The translations under genes were made by a program, and so were the position numbers. A stretch of 64,000 bases of DNA from Catenulispora acidiphila DSM 44928 (GTDB lineage Bacteria > Actinomycetota > Actinomycetes > Streptomycetales > Catenulisporaceae), in contig NC_013131.1 of assembly GCF_000024025.1 (NCBI RefSeq), positions 5,580,001 through 5,644,000 of the forward strand, given 5' to 3'. Shown here one piece after another: positions 47,728 through 56,426 of the stretch (the stretch's first letter is position 1; each line of letters begins with the position of its first letter). Under the pieces are notes generated by a model. It did no database searches. It had not been told where the DNA came from and saw only the letters and a program-made list of their open reading frames with translations.

Positions 47728-49719
47728 ATGTCCTCCTCTCCTCACCCCATCAGCCGCCGCTCCCTCCTCGCCGCCGGAAGCGCCGGCACAGCCGCCGCGT
47801 TCGGCCTGCTGCGTTTTGCCCCCTCCGCGTCCGCCACCGTCGGCCCGCAGAGCTACACGGCCGCCTGGCCGTCGGTGGATCAGCACCCGCCGGCGCCCGA
47901 GTGGTTCCAGGACGCCAAGTTCGGGATCTACTACCACTGGGGCGTGTTCTCCGTCCCCGCCTTCGGCAACGAGTGGTACCCGCGCAACATGTACAACTCG
48001 GGCTCGGCCGAGAACCAGCACCACATCGCCACCTACGGGGACCCGTCGGTGTGGCCGTACCACAACTTCATCCTCGGGGCAAACGACAAGTCGGGCCACT
48101 TCACCAAGTTCGCGCCCAAGCTGACCTCCGCCGGCGGCAGCTGGGATCCGAACGCCTGGGCCCAGCTGTTCAAGAACGCCGGCGCGAGGTTCGCCGGTCC
48201 CGTGGCCGAGCACCACGACGGCTACTCGATGTGGAACAGCCAGGTCAACGAGTGGAACTCGGTGAAGACCGGTCCGAACCTGGACCTGGTGAACCTGCAC
48301 GCCCAGGCGATCCGCGCGCAGGGGTTGAAGTTCATGACCTCCCTGCACCACGCCTACCACTTCCAGGGCTACTACCAGTACGTCCCCCAGCAGTCGACCG
48401 CCACGCTGCAGAAGCTGTACGGGCAGACGGGGACCACGGCAGAGAACCAGCTCTGGTACAACAAGCTGGTCGAGGTGATCAACGGCTACCAGCCGGACCT
48501 GATCTGGCAGGACTTCGACCTGAACGGCGTCCAGGAATCCGAGCGCCTGGCCTTCCTGTCGTACTACTACAACAAGGCCGTGTCCTGGAACAAGGACGTC
48601 GTGGCCACCTACAAGGACGGCTTCGACACCTCCGGCGAGGTCTTCGACTTCGAGCGCGGCGGTCCCGGCGGCCTGCTCACGCCGTACTGGCTCACCGACG
48701 ACTCCATCTCCTCCTCCAGCTGGTGCTACACCGTCGGCATCGGCTACTACACCGGCCAGGCACTGCTGCACGCGCTCATCGACCGGGTGGCCAAGGGCGG
48801 CAACATGCTGCTGAACATCGCCCCGATGGCCGACGGCACCATCCCCTCGGGCCAGCAGAGCCTCCTGCTCGGCATGGGCGACTGGCTCGGCCGCTTCGGC
48901 GAGGCGATCTACGCCACCCGCGCGTGGACCTCCTACGGCGAGGGTCCCACCGCGATGGGCGGCGGGTCCTTCTCCGGCCCGAAGGCGGGCACGCCGCAGG
49001 ACGTCCGCTTCACCCGCAGCAAGGACAACACTGTCCTGTACGCCACCGCCCTCGGCTGGCAGGGCAGCACCATGACGGTCACCACGCTGAACTCCAACCA
49101 GATCAATCTCAGCACCCTGGTCTCCGCGCAGCTGCTGAACAACGCCGCGGGGACCTACGTCAACCTGCCCTCCCCGGTCCAGGACTCCGGCGGCCTGCAC
49201 TTCTCGATGCCCTCGTCCAACGCGCCCTTCTCAGCCCTGGCCTACACGGTCAAACTGACCTTCTCCGGCCAGATCCCGACCCTGGGCGGCGGCGGATCCG
49301 TCCCGACCGGCTGGTCGAAGATCGTCAACGGCGCCACCGGCCTGGTCCTGGACAGCGGCGGCAGCGTCGCCTCCGGCTCGAACCTGAAGCAGTGGAACTA
49401 CGACGGCAGCACCAACCTGCAGTGGCAGCTCGTGCCGCTCGGCGGCGGCTACTACCGCATCGTCAACAACACCAACGGCATGGTCGCCGACAGCTGGGGC
49501 AACACCGCCAACGGCGCACCGGCCCGCCAATCCGCCTGGAACGGCGGCAACAACCAGCAATGGAGCCTCACCAGCGCCGGCAGCGGGCGCTACCACATCG
49601 TCAACCGAGGCACCGGCACCGCGCTGGACGGCTCCGGCAGCACCACGGCGGGTTCCACCGCCGTCCTGTGGAGCCCCAACTCCAGCCCCAACAACGCGTG
49701 GTCGATCGTCGCGATCTGA
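47728..49719 (+). CDS. Secreted GH29 alpha-L-fucosidase with beta-trefoil module
   Basis: 663 residues; AAGGA 8 bp upstream of the ATG. Twin-arginine signal (SRRSLLAAG, residues 9-17), so exported folded. GH29 barrel: DAKFGIYYHWGVFSVPAFGNEWY, AEHHDGYSMWNS, nucleophile candidate Asp262 in DLIWQDFD, LLNIAPMADGTIP; then a C-terminal beta domain and a ricin-type trefoil (~residues 530-663: LQWQLV, NQQWSL, NNAWSI). It frees L-fucose from plant or other glycans; the fucose operator upstream links it to the importer and pathway genes at 24102-35640. Confidence 0.92.
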   Translation: MSSSPHPISRRSLLAAGSAGTAAAFGLLRFAPSASATVGPQSYTAAWPSVDQHPPAPEWFQDAKFGIYYHWGVFSVPAFGNEWYPRNMYNSGSAENQHHIATYGDPSVWPYHNFILGANDKSGHFTKFAPKLTSAGGSWDPNAWAQLFKNAGARFAGPVAEHHDGYSMWNSQVNEWNSVKTGPNLDLVNLHAQAIRAQGLKFMTSLHHAYHFQGYYQYVPQQSTATLQKLYGQTGTTAENQLWYNKLVEVINGYQPDLIWQDFDLNGVQESERLAFLSYYYNKAVSWNKDVVATYKDGFDTSGEVFDFERGGPGGLLTPYWLTDDSISSSSWCYTVGIGYYTGQALLHALIDRVAKGGNMLLNIAPMADGTIPSGQQSLLLGMGDWLGRFGEAIYATRAWTSYGEGPTAMGGGSFSGPKAGTPQDVRFTRSKDNTVLYATALGWQGSTMTVTTLNSNQINLSTLVSAQLLNNAAGTYVNLPSPVQDSGGLHFSMPSSNAPFSALAYTVKLTFSGQIPTLGGGGSVPTGWSKIVNGATGLVLDSGGSVASGSNLKQWNYDGSTNLQWQLVPLGGGYYRIVNNTNGMVADSWGNTANGAPARQSAWNGGNNQQWSLTSAGSGRYHIVNRGTGTALDGSGSTTAGSTAVLWSPNSSPNNAWSIVAI

Positions 49720-49731
49720 CCACGGACGACT

Positions 49732-49765
49732 GCCGGCGGCGGGACGGGCATCTCCCGCCGCCGGC
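49732..49765. terminator. Hairpin terminator after the fucosidase gene
   Basis: Stem GCCGGCGGCGGGA / TCCCGCCGCCGGC with an 8-nt loop, 12 bp after the stop; followed by a CCCCCG low-complexity run. Confidence 0.8.
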
Positions 49766-49896
49766 GCCTGTGTTGGTGCCCCCGCCCCCGCCCCCGCCCC
49801 TACCCCGCAGGCAACTTTCGGCCCACCCCGGCGAAACCTTGCAATGATGCGGTGATCCTGGTGTATGAATAGGGCGTGGCGGACGAGGAGACATAC

Positions 49897-50916
49897 GTGG
49901 CGGAGCCCGAAGGCCAACGGGGAACCGGTCCCGTGACCATCGCGCATATCGCGGAGACCGCAGGTGTCTCAGTGCCCACCGTGTCCAAGGTCCTCAACGG
50001 CCGGTCCGGGGTCTCCGACCAGACCCGGGCGCGGATCGAGGAACTGATCGAGCAGTACGGCTACCGCAAGCCTCCCGCTAAGGGCAACGACATCCTGGAG
50101 TTGGTGTTCCACGAACTCGCCGGCATGCGGGCCGTGGACGTCATCCGCGGTGTGGAGCAGGTCGCCCGCAAGCACCGGTTCGGCGTCGTGATCTCCGAGT
50201 CCGGACCGGGCGCGGCCGCGGGCTCCGCCGTGGACGAGCTGGTCGAACGGCGTCCGCGGGCCGTGCTGGCCGTGGCTCAGCTCTCCGAGGACGAGCGCAG
50301 CTTGCTCAAGACCCGCGGCATCCCGTTCCTGGTCCTGGATCCGGCCACCGAGCTGCCGGACGACGTGCCCTTCGTCGGCGCCACCGACTGGCGGGGCGGG
50401 CAGACCGCGACCCGGCACCTGATCAAGCTCGGCCACCGGCACATCGCCGTCATCAGCGACCCGCACCACCTCCCCTGCCGCGCCCGGCTGGCCGGCTTCC
50501 ACTCGGCGATGCAGGCCGCCGGGCTTCCCGTGGAGCCGGAACTGATCGCCGACGCCCCGCTCACCCGCGAGGACGGCCACGCCGCCGCACTCAGCCTCCT
50601 GACGCGCGCCGACCGACCCACCGCGATCTTCGCCGCGAACGACCTCCAGGCACTCGGCGTGTACCGCGCCGCGCGCGAACTCGGCCTGCGCATCCCCGAA
50701 GACCTGAGCGTGGTCGGATTCGACGACCTGCCGGTCGGAGCATGGGTCGAACCGCCGCTGACCACCGTGCACCGACCGCTGGCAGAGATGGCATCCGCCG
50801 CCGCCGAACTCGCGCTGAGTCTGGGGCGCGGCGAGGAACCGGCGCAGATCGGCGTGGAGATGGCGACCACTCTCACCGTTCGCGAAAGTACCGCGGCACC
50901 GGCGACAGCAAGCTGA
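49897..50916 (+). CDS. LacI family transcriptional regulator
   Basis: 339 residues from GTG 49897, favoured by GAGGAG 7 bp upstream over the in-frame GTG at 49876. HTH VTIAHIAETAGVSVPTVSKVLNG (~residues 9-31), hinge-helix region, periplasmic-binding effector domain (AIFAANDLQALGVYRAARELG, VVGFDDLP). The hinge lacks the usual leucine lever sequence (YRKPPAKGND), found in the actinobacterial xylan/cellobiose regulator branch. It sits after the fucosidase and before the TCGAAGCGCTTCGA-regulated LacI. A candidate for the TGTTAGCGCTAACA sites, unproven. Confidence 0.88.
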   Translation: MAEPEGQRGTGPVTIAHIAETAGVSVPTVSKVLNGRSGVSDQTRARIEELIEQYGYRKPPAKGNDILELVFHELAGMRAVDVIRGVEQVARKHRFGVVISESGPGAAAGSAVDELVERRPRAVLAVAQLSEDERSLLKTRGIPFLVLDPATELPDDVPFVGATDWRGGQTATRHLIKLGHRHIAVISDPHHLPCRARLAGFHSAMQAAGLPVEPELIADAPLTREDGHAAALSLLTRADRPTAIFAANDLQALGVYRAARELGLRIPEDLSVVGFDDLPVGAWVEPPLTTVHRPLAEMASAAAELALSLGRGEEPAQIGVEMATTLTVRESTAAPATAS

Positions 50917-50993
50917 CTCCGGGCAGCGTCAGCCCACCAGGCTGCTCGGTCGTGGAGTGGTGCCCAAGCTCGCAGGACCCATCAGGGTTTTGG

Positions 50994-51196
50994 CGAGAAA
51001 GTTTCTCGGATGGTGTTCCGATAATTTCTCAGGCACGCTAGCGGCGTGTCGAGCCTTCGGTCAGCGCCTCGGCGAGGATCGACGTCGAAGCGCTTCGAAA
51101 TGCTTCGGTATTGTCCTGGACAGGCTAGAGTCGCCAGAGATAGCCTTCTATCGCACGGATCCGGCGCTTCTGTCGACATCTCGTCGAAGCGCTTCA
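50994..51196. promoter_or_regulatory. Operators upstream of the LacI gene at 51327
   Basis: The 410-bp gap 50917-51326 holds a 15-bp palindrome CGAGAAAGTTTCTCG (50994-51008), TCGAAGCGCTTCGA (51085-51098) and TCGAAGCGCTTCA (51184-51196). The last two match the sites before GH12, the CUT1 operon and GH3, so this LacI protein is the likely regulator and controls itself. No gene is credible in the gap. Confidence 0.7.
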
Positions 51197-51326
51197 CCAC
51201 CACTCGTCCCGGCAGGCGGCCGACGCCGTGCGCCATCCCGCTGATCGGCCGCCGCCGAGCGGCACTTCCCTGATCCGCGAGGCCCGTGTCCTGGGACGAC
51301 GTCCGGGCGCGGCTGGAGGAGAACTC

Positions 51327-52337
51327 ATGGTGACCATCGCCGAGGTCGCGCGCCGAGCGGGCGTCTCGCCGTCGACAGTTTCGTATGTGCTGTCGCGAAA
51401 GCGTTCCATCTCCGAGGACACCCGGCGCAAGGTGGAGGCGGCCATCGCGGCGCTGGGCTACCACCCGCACGCCGGCGCCCGCGCGCTGGCCTCGAACCGC
51501 TCGAACGTCCTCGCACTCATGGTGCCGCTGCGCAGCGACATGTACGTGCCGGTGATCATGGAGATCGCGATGGCCGTGGCCACGGAGGCCCGCGAGTTCG
51601 AGCAGGACGTGCTGCTGCTGACCAAGGACGAGGGCACCGGCGGCGTGCGCCGGATCGCCGGGAGCGGTGTGGCCGACGCGATGATCCTGATGGACGTCGA
51701 GCTCGACGACGACCGGGTCCCGGTGCTCCGCGAGACCGGCACGCCGTCGGTCCTGATCGGGCTGCCCGCCGACACCGCCGGCCTCACCTGCGTGGACCTG
51801 GACTTCGAGGCCACCGGCGCGGTGTGCGTGGACCACCTGGCCGACCTGGGCCACCGTGACATCGCCCTGATCGGCGAGAGCGAGGCGGTCTACCGCCGGC
51901 ACACCGGCTTCGCCGCGCGCACCCTGACCGGCTTCCAGCGCGGCGTCGCAGAACGCGGACTCCGCGCGGTGCACCGGCCGTGTGAGGGCACGTACGAGTC
52001 CGCCGCCGGCGTCCTGGCCCGCATCCTGGAGGAACGGCCGACCACGACCGGCTTCGTAGTCCAGAACGAAGCCGCCATCGCGCCGCTGCTGAGCCTGCTG
52101 CGGCTCGCCGGCCGCGTCGTCCCCGAGGACACCAGCGTCGTGGCAATCTGCCCGGACCAGGTAGCCCTGCAATCCTCGCCCCGGCTGACGAGCGTCTCGA
52201 TCCCCGCCGAAGAAATGGGACGCCGCGCAGTGCGCCAGGCGATGGCGCAGTTGGAGGGCAATCGCCGCTCGTCCCTCACGCTGCTTCCGCCCCGGCTCAC
52301 CGTCCGCGAATCCAGCGCGGCCGCACCGGCGGTCTGA
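51327..52337 (+). CDS. LacI family regulator, probable repressor at TCGAAGCGCTTCGA sites
   Basis: 336 residues from ATG 51327 (GGAGGAG 5 bp upstream). HTH VTIAEVARRAGVSPSTVSYVLSRKR (residues 2-26), hinge GYHPHAGARALASNRSN with the minor-groove leucine, effector domain (LALMVPLRSDMYVP, DAMILMDVEL, VDHLADLGHRDIALIG). Two cognate-looking operators stand upstream; the genes it would control (GH12, CUT1 importer plus GH42, GH3) suggest a beta-glucan or xyloglucan oligosaccharide as inducer (inference). Convergent with GH42, 33 bp apart. Confidence 0.88.
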   Translation: MVTIAEVARRAGVSPSTVSYVLSRKRSISEDTRRKVEAAIAALGYHPHAGARALASNRSNVLALMVPLRSDMYVPVIMEIAMAVATEAREFEQDVLLLTKDEGTGGVRRIAGSGVADAMILMDVELDDDRVPVLRETGTPSVLIGLPADTAGLTCVDLDFEATGAVCVDHLADLGHRDIALIGESEAVYRRHTGFAARTLTGFQRGVAERGLRAVHRPCEGTYESAAGVLARILEERPTTTGFVVQNEAAIAPLLSLLRLAGRVVPEDTSVVAICPDQVALQSSPRLTSVSIPAEEMGRRAVRQAMAQLEGNRRSSLTLLPPRLTVRESSAAAPAV

Positions 52338-52370
52338 GTTTCCCCGGTAGCGAGTCGCAGCGCGGCCTGT

Positions 52371-54290
52371 CTACAGGGTGGCCGCGACCGTCGACCGGAC
52401 CTCGACGGTCCCCCTGCCGTGGTCGAGCACGAAGACGTATTCGCCCCGCCGCACCGCCTCGACTCCTTCCGGCAGACCGGGGAGAACCGATTCGACGCCG
52501 GCTTGGTCGCAAGCGAGGGCGAGCAGGCGCGCCATCACCCGCTCCTCGGGCAGCGTGGCCACGTACCAGGCGGTCCCCGCGCCGTAGGCGTTGCGCACGA
52601 TCGCGGGGATTCCTGTCAGCGGTCCCGTGGCGATCTCGGCGAGCGCCGTGCCGGCGCCGGTGGCCAGCCACTCGGCCCAGGATCGCGCGCTGAAGTCGCC
52701 GAACAGTTCTGAGCGCAGGGTGAGCGGTTCGTCGTCCGGCAGCGGCCAGTACTCCTCGATGCGCAGTCCCAGCAGGTCCCGGAACGGCGCCGGGTACCCG
52801 CCGAGGCGGATGCGCTCGTCGGGGTCGGCCACGCCGGAGAACGGGCCGACGACCAGGTTTCCACCGCGCTCCACGTAGCCGATGACGTTGTCGGCGGCAG
52901 CGTCACAGACCTGATAAAGGTTCGGTGCCACGACGAGTTTGTACCGGCTCAGATCGGCTTCCGGATGCACGAAGTCGACGGTCACGTTCGTCTTCCACAG
53001 CGGCGTGTAGTACTCGCGGATGCGGTCGACGTAGCGGAATCCGCTGTGCGGCTGGTGGTCCAGCTCGACGGCGCGCCAGGAGTCCCAGTCGAGCACGATG
53101 GCGACCTCGGCGGCCACCTTGGCGCCCAGGACGCCGGTCAGGTCGCCCAGCTCCTTGCCCAGGTCGCACACCTCGCGGAAGATCCTTGAATCAGGGCCGG
53201 CATGCGGCAGCATCGCTCCGTGGGTGCGTTCGGCGCCCTGCTGGGAGGCGCGCCACTGGAAGTGCAGGATCCCGTCGGCGCCGCGCGCCACCGCCTGCAG
53301 GGACCACAGGCGGTTCAGACCGGGACGCTTGGGCGTCGCGACGTGCCGGAATCCGGCGCGGCCCGGGGTCTGCTCCATCATCAGCCACGGCTTGCCGCCG
53401 CCCACGGAGCGGATGAGGTCCTGGGCCATCGCCCCGTCGCGGGCAGCCCGCGGGCTGTTGGGGTCCGGGTAGGAGTCCAGCGCGGTGAAATCCTCCTCGG
53501 CGCCCCACCGCCACAAGTCCGTGGCCTTGAAGAAGGTCATGGAGTTGGTCGTGATCGGGATGGCGGGGTTGGCGCCGCGCACGATGTCGCGCTCCGTCGT
53601 GAAGCCCTCCAGCAGCAGGTCGGAGGCAAAACGCTGATAGTCCAGGTCCTGGGTGGGGTTGATGACGTACTGGACCTGGCGCGGCGGGATGACCTCGTCC
53701 CAGTCGCCGTAGCGCTGCGACCAGAAGGCGGTGCCCCAGGCTTCGTTCAGCCGGTCGAGGTCCCCGTATCTGGCCTGGAGCCAGCGGCGGAAGCGCACGG
53801 CGCACCGGTCGCAGTGGCAGACGGTCCCGAACTCGTTGCCGATGTGCCACATCCGCAGCGCCGGGTGGTGCGCGTAGACCGATGCCAGGTCGGCGCAGAT
53901 CGCGTCGGCGAAGGCCCGGTACACCGGAGAGGACGGACAGTAGGCGTTGCGCGAACCGTACGTCCGGATCGTCCCGTCCGGGTTGCGCGGCAGCGTCTCG
54001 GGCCAGCGGTGGCCCATCCACGGCGGCGGCGACGCGGTAGGGGTGGCCAGCCCCACGCCGATGCCGTTGGCGTGCAACAGATCCAGCACCTCGGTGAGCC
54101 AGCCGAAGTCGCGCTCGCCGGGCCGGGGTTCGAGCAGGGCCCAGGAGAAGACGCCGACCGTGGCCAGGTTCACCCCGGCCTCGCGCATCAGGCGCACGTC
54201 CTCGTCCCAGACTTCGCGCGGCCACTGTTCGGGGTTGTAGTCGCCGCCGAACAGGATGCGGCCGCCGGTGGCATCGCCGAGCGATGGCAT
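52371..54290 (-). CDS. GH42 beta-galactosidase (cytoplasmic)
   Basis: 639 residues, no signal peptide. GH42: FGGDYNPEQWP, acid/base Glu153 in WHIGNEFG, zinc-site cysteines Cys118 with CHCDRC (158-163), nucleophile Glu306 in MMEQTPG, followed by the trimerisation and beta domains. Removes terminal beta-galactose from imported oligosaccharides. Last gene of the leftward operon with the SBP and two permeases, so it acts on what that importer brings in. AAAGGA precedes the start. Confidence 0.93.
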   Translation of the reverse strand: MPSLGDATGGRILFGGDYNPEQWPREVWDEDVRLMREAGVNLATVGVFSWALLEPRPGERDFGWLTEVLDLLHANGIGVGLATPTASPPPWMGHRWPETLPRNPDGTIRTYGSRNAYCPSSPVYRAFADAICADLASVYAHHPALRMWHIGNEFGTVCHCDRCAVRFRRWLQARYGDLDRLNEAWGTAFWSQRYGDWDEVIPPRQVQYVINPTQDLDYQRFASDLLLEGFTTERDIVRGANPAIPITTNSMTFFKATDLWRWGAEEDFTALDSYPDPNSPRAARDGAMAQDLIRSVGGGKPWLMMEQTPGRAGFRHVATPKRPGLNRLWSLQAVARGADGILHFQWRASQQGAERTHGAMLPHAGPDSRIFREVCDLGKELGDLTGVLGAKVAAEVAIVLDWDSWRAVELDHQPHSGFRYVDRIREYYTPLWKTNVTVDFVHPEADLSRYKLVVAPNLYQVCDAAADNVIGYVERGGNLVVGPFSGVADPDERIRLGGYPAPFRDLLGLRIEEYWPLPDDEPLTLRSELFGDFSARSWAEWLATGAGTALAEIATGPLTGIPAIVRNAYGAGTAWYVATLPEERVMARLLALACDQAGVESVLPGLPEGVEAVRRGEYVFVLDHGRGTVEVRSTVAATL

Positions 54291-54321
54291 GACGCATCAT
54301 TCCTTTCCGCCTGTGATGGGC

Positions 54322-55302
54322 TCAGCCCTTGATGGCGCCGGTGAGCATGCCCTTGGTGAAGTGCTTCTGCAGGAAGGGGTAGACGGCCAGGATCGGGATG
54401 AGCGTGAGCACGACCACGGCCATGGAGATTCCGAACGGCGAGGCGACCTGGTGCTGGACCGTGTCGCCGGCACCGGCGGTGCCGACGCCCGGCATCTTCG
54501 CGCCGAGGTTGACGTATTCGTAGAGCACGTAGGACAGCGACCACTTGTTGTTGTCGAACGGCATGTACAGCAGGGTGTTGAACCACGAACCCCAATAGCC
54601 GACGGCATAGAACAGGGTCATCACCGCGGTCACCGCCTTGGTCGTGGGCAGCACCACCGACCACAGGATGCGCCACTCCCCGGCGCCGTCGATCCGCGCG
54701 GCGTCGATCATCTCCTGGGCGGTGGCCTGGTAGAAGCCCCGCATGATGAGGATGTTGAAGACCGACAGACAGCTGGGCAGGATCAGCGCCCAGTAATTGT
54801 CGTAGCCGTGGAGAGAGGTGACCACCAGGAAGCCGGGGATCAGACCGCCGCCGAAGAACATCGTGAAGATCATCGCGCCCAGGAAGAACCGGTGGCCGAA
54901 CGAGCGGACCCGGGACAGCCCGTAGGCGCACAGGATGCTCAGGACCATCGACACCGCGGTGCCCACGACCGTGATCCCGACGCTGACCACCACGGCGCGG
55001 GTGACCACGCCGTTGGAGAAGATCTCCCGGTAGGCGCTCAGGCTCAGCCCGTCCGGCACCACGACCAGGCTGCCGCCGGCCCGGGTGATGGCGCCCTCGC
55101 TGGAGAAGCTGGTCAGAATGATGGCGTACAGCGGCAGGACCACGGCCAATACGACGACGGTGAGGACCACGCCCTTGCCGAACTGCCCGACCAGGGTCGG
55201 GCGCTCCTCCCAGACCGCGCGGCCCTTGGCCCGCTCGCGGGGGACGTTGCCGGACGGAGGCTCGCGCCGACCGGGTGCGGAGGCGGTAGACAGTGCGCTC
55301 AT
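54322..55302 (-). CDS. CUT1 ABC transporter permease (LplC/YtcP type)
   Basis: 326 residues, about six membrane spans (first ~38-60). The MalG-type EAA loop is present (QEMIDAARIDGAGEWRILWSVVLPTTK, ~residues 205-231). Start overlaps the previous permease stop (ATGA). Partner of the permease encoded upstream in an oligosaccharide importer without its own ATPase gene; a shared MsiK-type ATPase encoded elsewhere is expected. Confidence 0.9.
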   Translation of the reverse strand: MSALSTASAPGRREPPSGNVPRERAKGRAVWEERPTLVGQFGKGVVLTVVVLAVVLPLYAIILTSFSSEGAITRAGGSLVVVPDGLSLSAYREIFSNGVVTRAVVVSVGITVVGTAVSMVLSILCAYGLSRVRSFGHRFFLGAMIFTMFFGGGLIPGFLVVTSLHGYDNYWALILPSCLSVFNILIMRGFYQATAQEMIDAARIDGAGEWRILWSVVLPTTKAVTAVMTLFYAVGYWGSWFNTLLYMPFDNNKWSLSYVLYEYVNLGAKMPGVGTAGAGDTVQHQVASPFGISMAVVVLTLIPILAVYPFLQKHFTKGMLTGAIKG

Positions 55303-56318
55303 TTGCGGTACAACCCGTCCTCACCGAACTTGTGCGCCATCTTGTTGGCCGCGAAGATCAAAATCAGGGAGATGATGCCTTTGAACAGGCCGGCCGCCGC
55401 TCCGTAGCCGAAGTTGCCGTTGCCGATCCCGTAGAAGTAGGCGAACGTGTCCAGGACTTCGGCGTGTTGGGCTCCGACCGCCTGGCGCTGGATGAGCATC
55501 TGCTCGAAACCGACGTTAAGCGCGTTGCCCAAGCGCAGGACCAGCATCAGGACAATCATGCCGCGCATCCCCGGCAGCGTGATGTGCCACATCCGCCGCC
55601 AGCGGCTCGCCCCGTCCACCGCGGCCGACTCGTACAGGGCCGGGTCGATGGCGGCCAGCGCGGCCAAGAAGACGATGATCCCCCAGCCGGCCTCCTTCCA
55701 CACCGACTCGAAGGTCACCAGGTACTTGAACGCCGACCCGCTGGACATGATGTTCCAGGTCGCCATGTGGTGCTGGCGCAGGAACTGGTTGAGCAGGCCG
55801 GCGCCGCCGAGCATCTGGTTGAAGACGGTGATGACCAGCACCCAGGAGAAGAAGTGCGGGAGGTAGACCACGGCCTGGATGAAGGACCGGAGCTTGGTGC
55901 TGATCACGGTGTTCAGCAGCAGCGCCAGCGCGACCGGGATCGGGAAGTACAAGACGAGCGAGACCAGGCTCAGCACCAAGGTGTTCTCGAACGCGTGCCA
56001 GAACGCCGGGTCGGCCATCAGGTCGGTGAAGTTCTTCAGGCCGACCCAGTTGCTGTGGAAGAACCCGTAGATGGGGTCGTAGTACTCGAACGCCGAGATC
56101 GTCCCGAACATCGGCAGGTATGCGAAGACCAGCAGCACGAGCATCGCCGGGGCGATCATGAGCAGCAGAGACCGGTCCCGCCGCAGCCGCGCCCACCGGC
56201 TCAGCCCGCGCGCCGGCCGAGCCGGAGCCGGGCCGGCGTTCTCCCGCCTGCCCGGCGGCGCCTCCGGCCGAGGCCTCGCTTCCTCCGGCACGGCCGCGCC
56301 GTCCGCCATCACCGCCAT
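55299..56318 (-). CDS. CUT1 ABC transporter permease (LplB type)
   Basis: About 339 residues from ATG 56318; GTG 56327 or ATG 56309 are alternatives. Pro/Arg-rich N-terminal tail, then six spans with the EAA loop (YESAAVDGASRWRRMWHITLPGMRG). Second half of the heterodimeric channel. The C-terminal GEDGLYRK is typical of LplB-like permeases. Follows the SBP gene by ~110 bp. Confidence 0.88.
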   Translation of the reverse strand: MAVMADGAAVPEEARPRPEAPPGRRENAGPAPARPARGLSRWARLRRDRSLLLMIAPAMLVLLVFAYLPMFGTISAFEYYDPIYGFFHSNWVGLKNFTDLMADPAFWHAFENTLVLSLVSLVLYFPIPVALALLLNTVISTKLRSFIQAVVYLPHFFSWVLVITVFNQMLGGAGLLNQFLRQHHMATWNIMSSGSAFKYLVTFESVWKEAGWGIIVFLAALAAIDPALYESAAVDGASRWRRMWHITLPGMRGMIVLMLVLRLGNALNVGFEQMLIQRQAVGAQHAEVLDTFAYFYGIGNGNFGYGAAAGLFKGIISLILIFAANKMAHKFGEDGLYRK

Positions 56319-56426
56319 CTGATCCACTTCCCATCCCGGTCCCAGTCCTGGTCACGCACCGCAAGGGGTGCCGGCCGCCGCGACGTCGCCCCCTCAAGCG
56401 CGCGCGGCGGCCGGACCCAGGGCCGG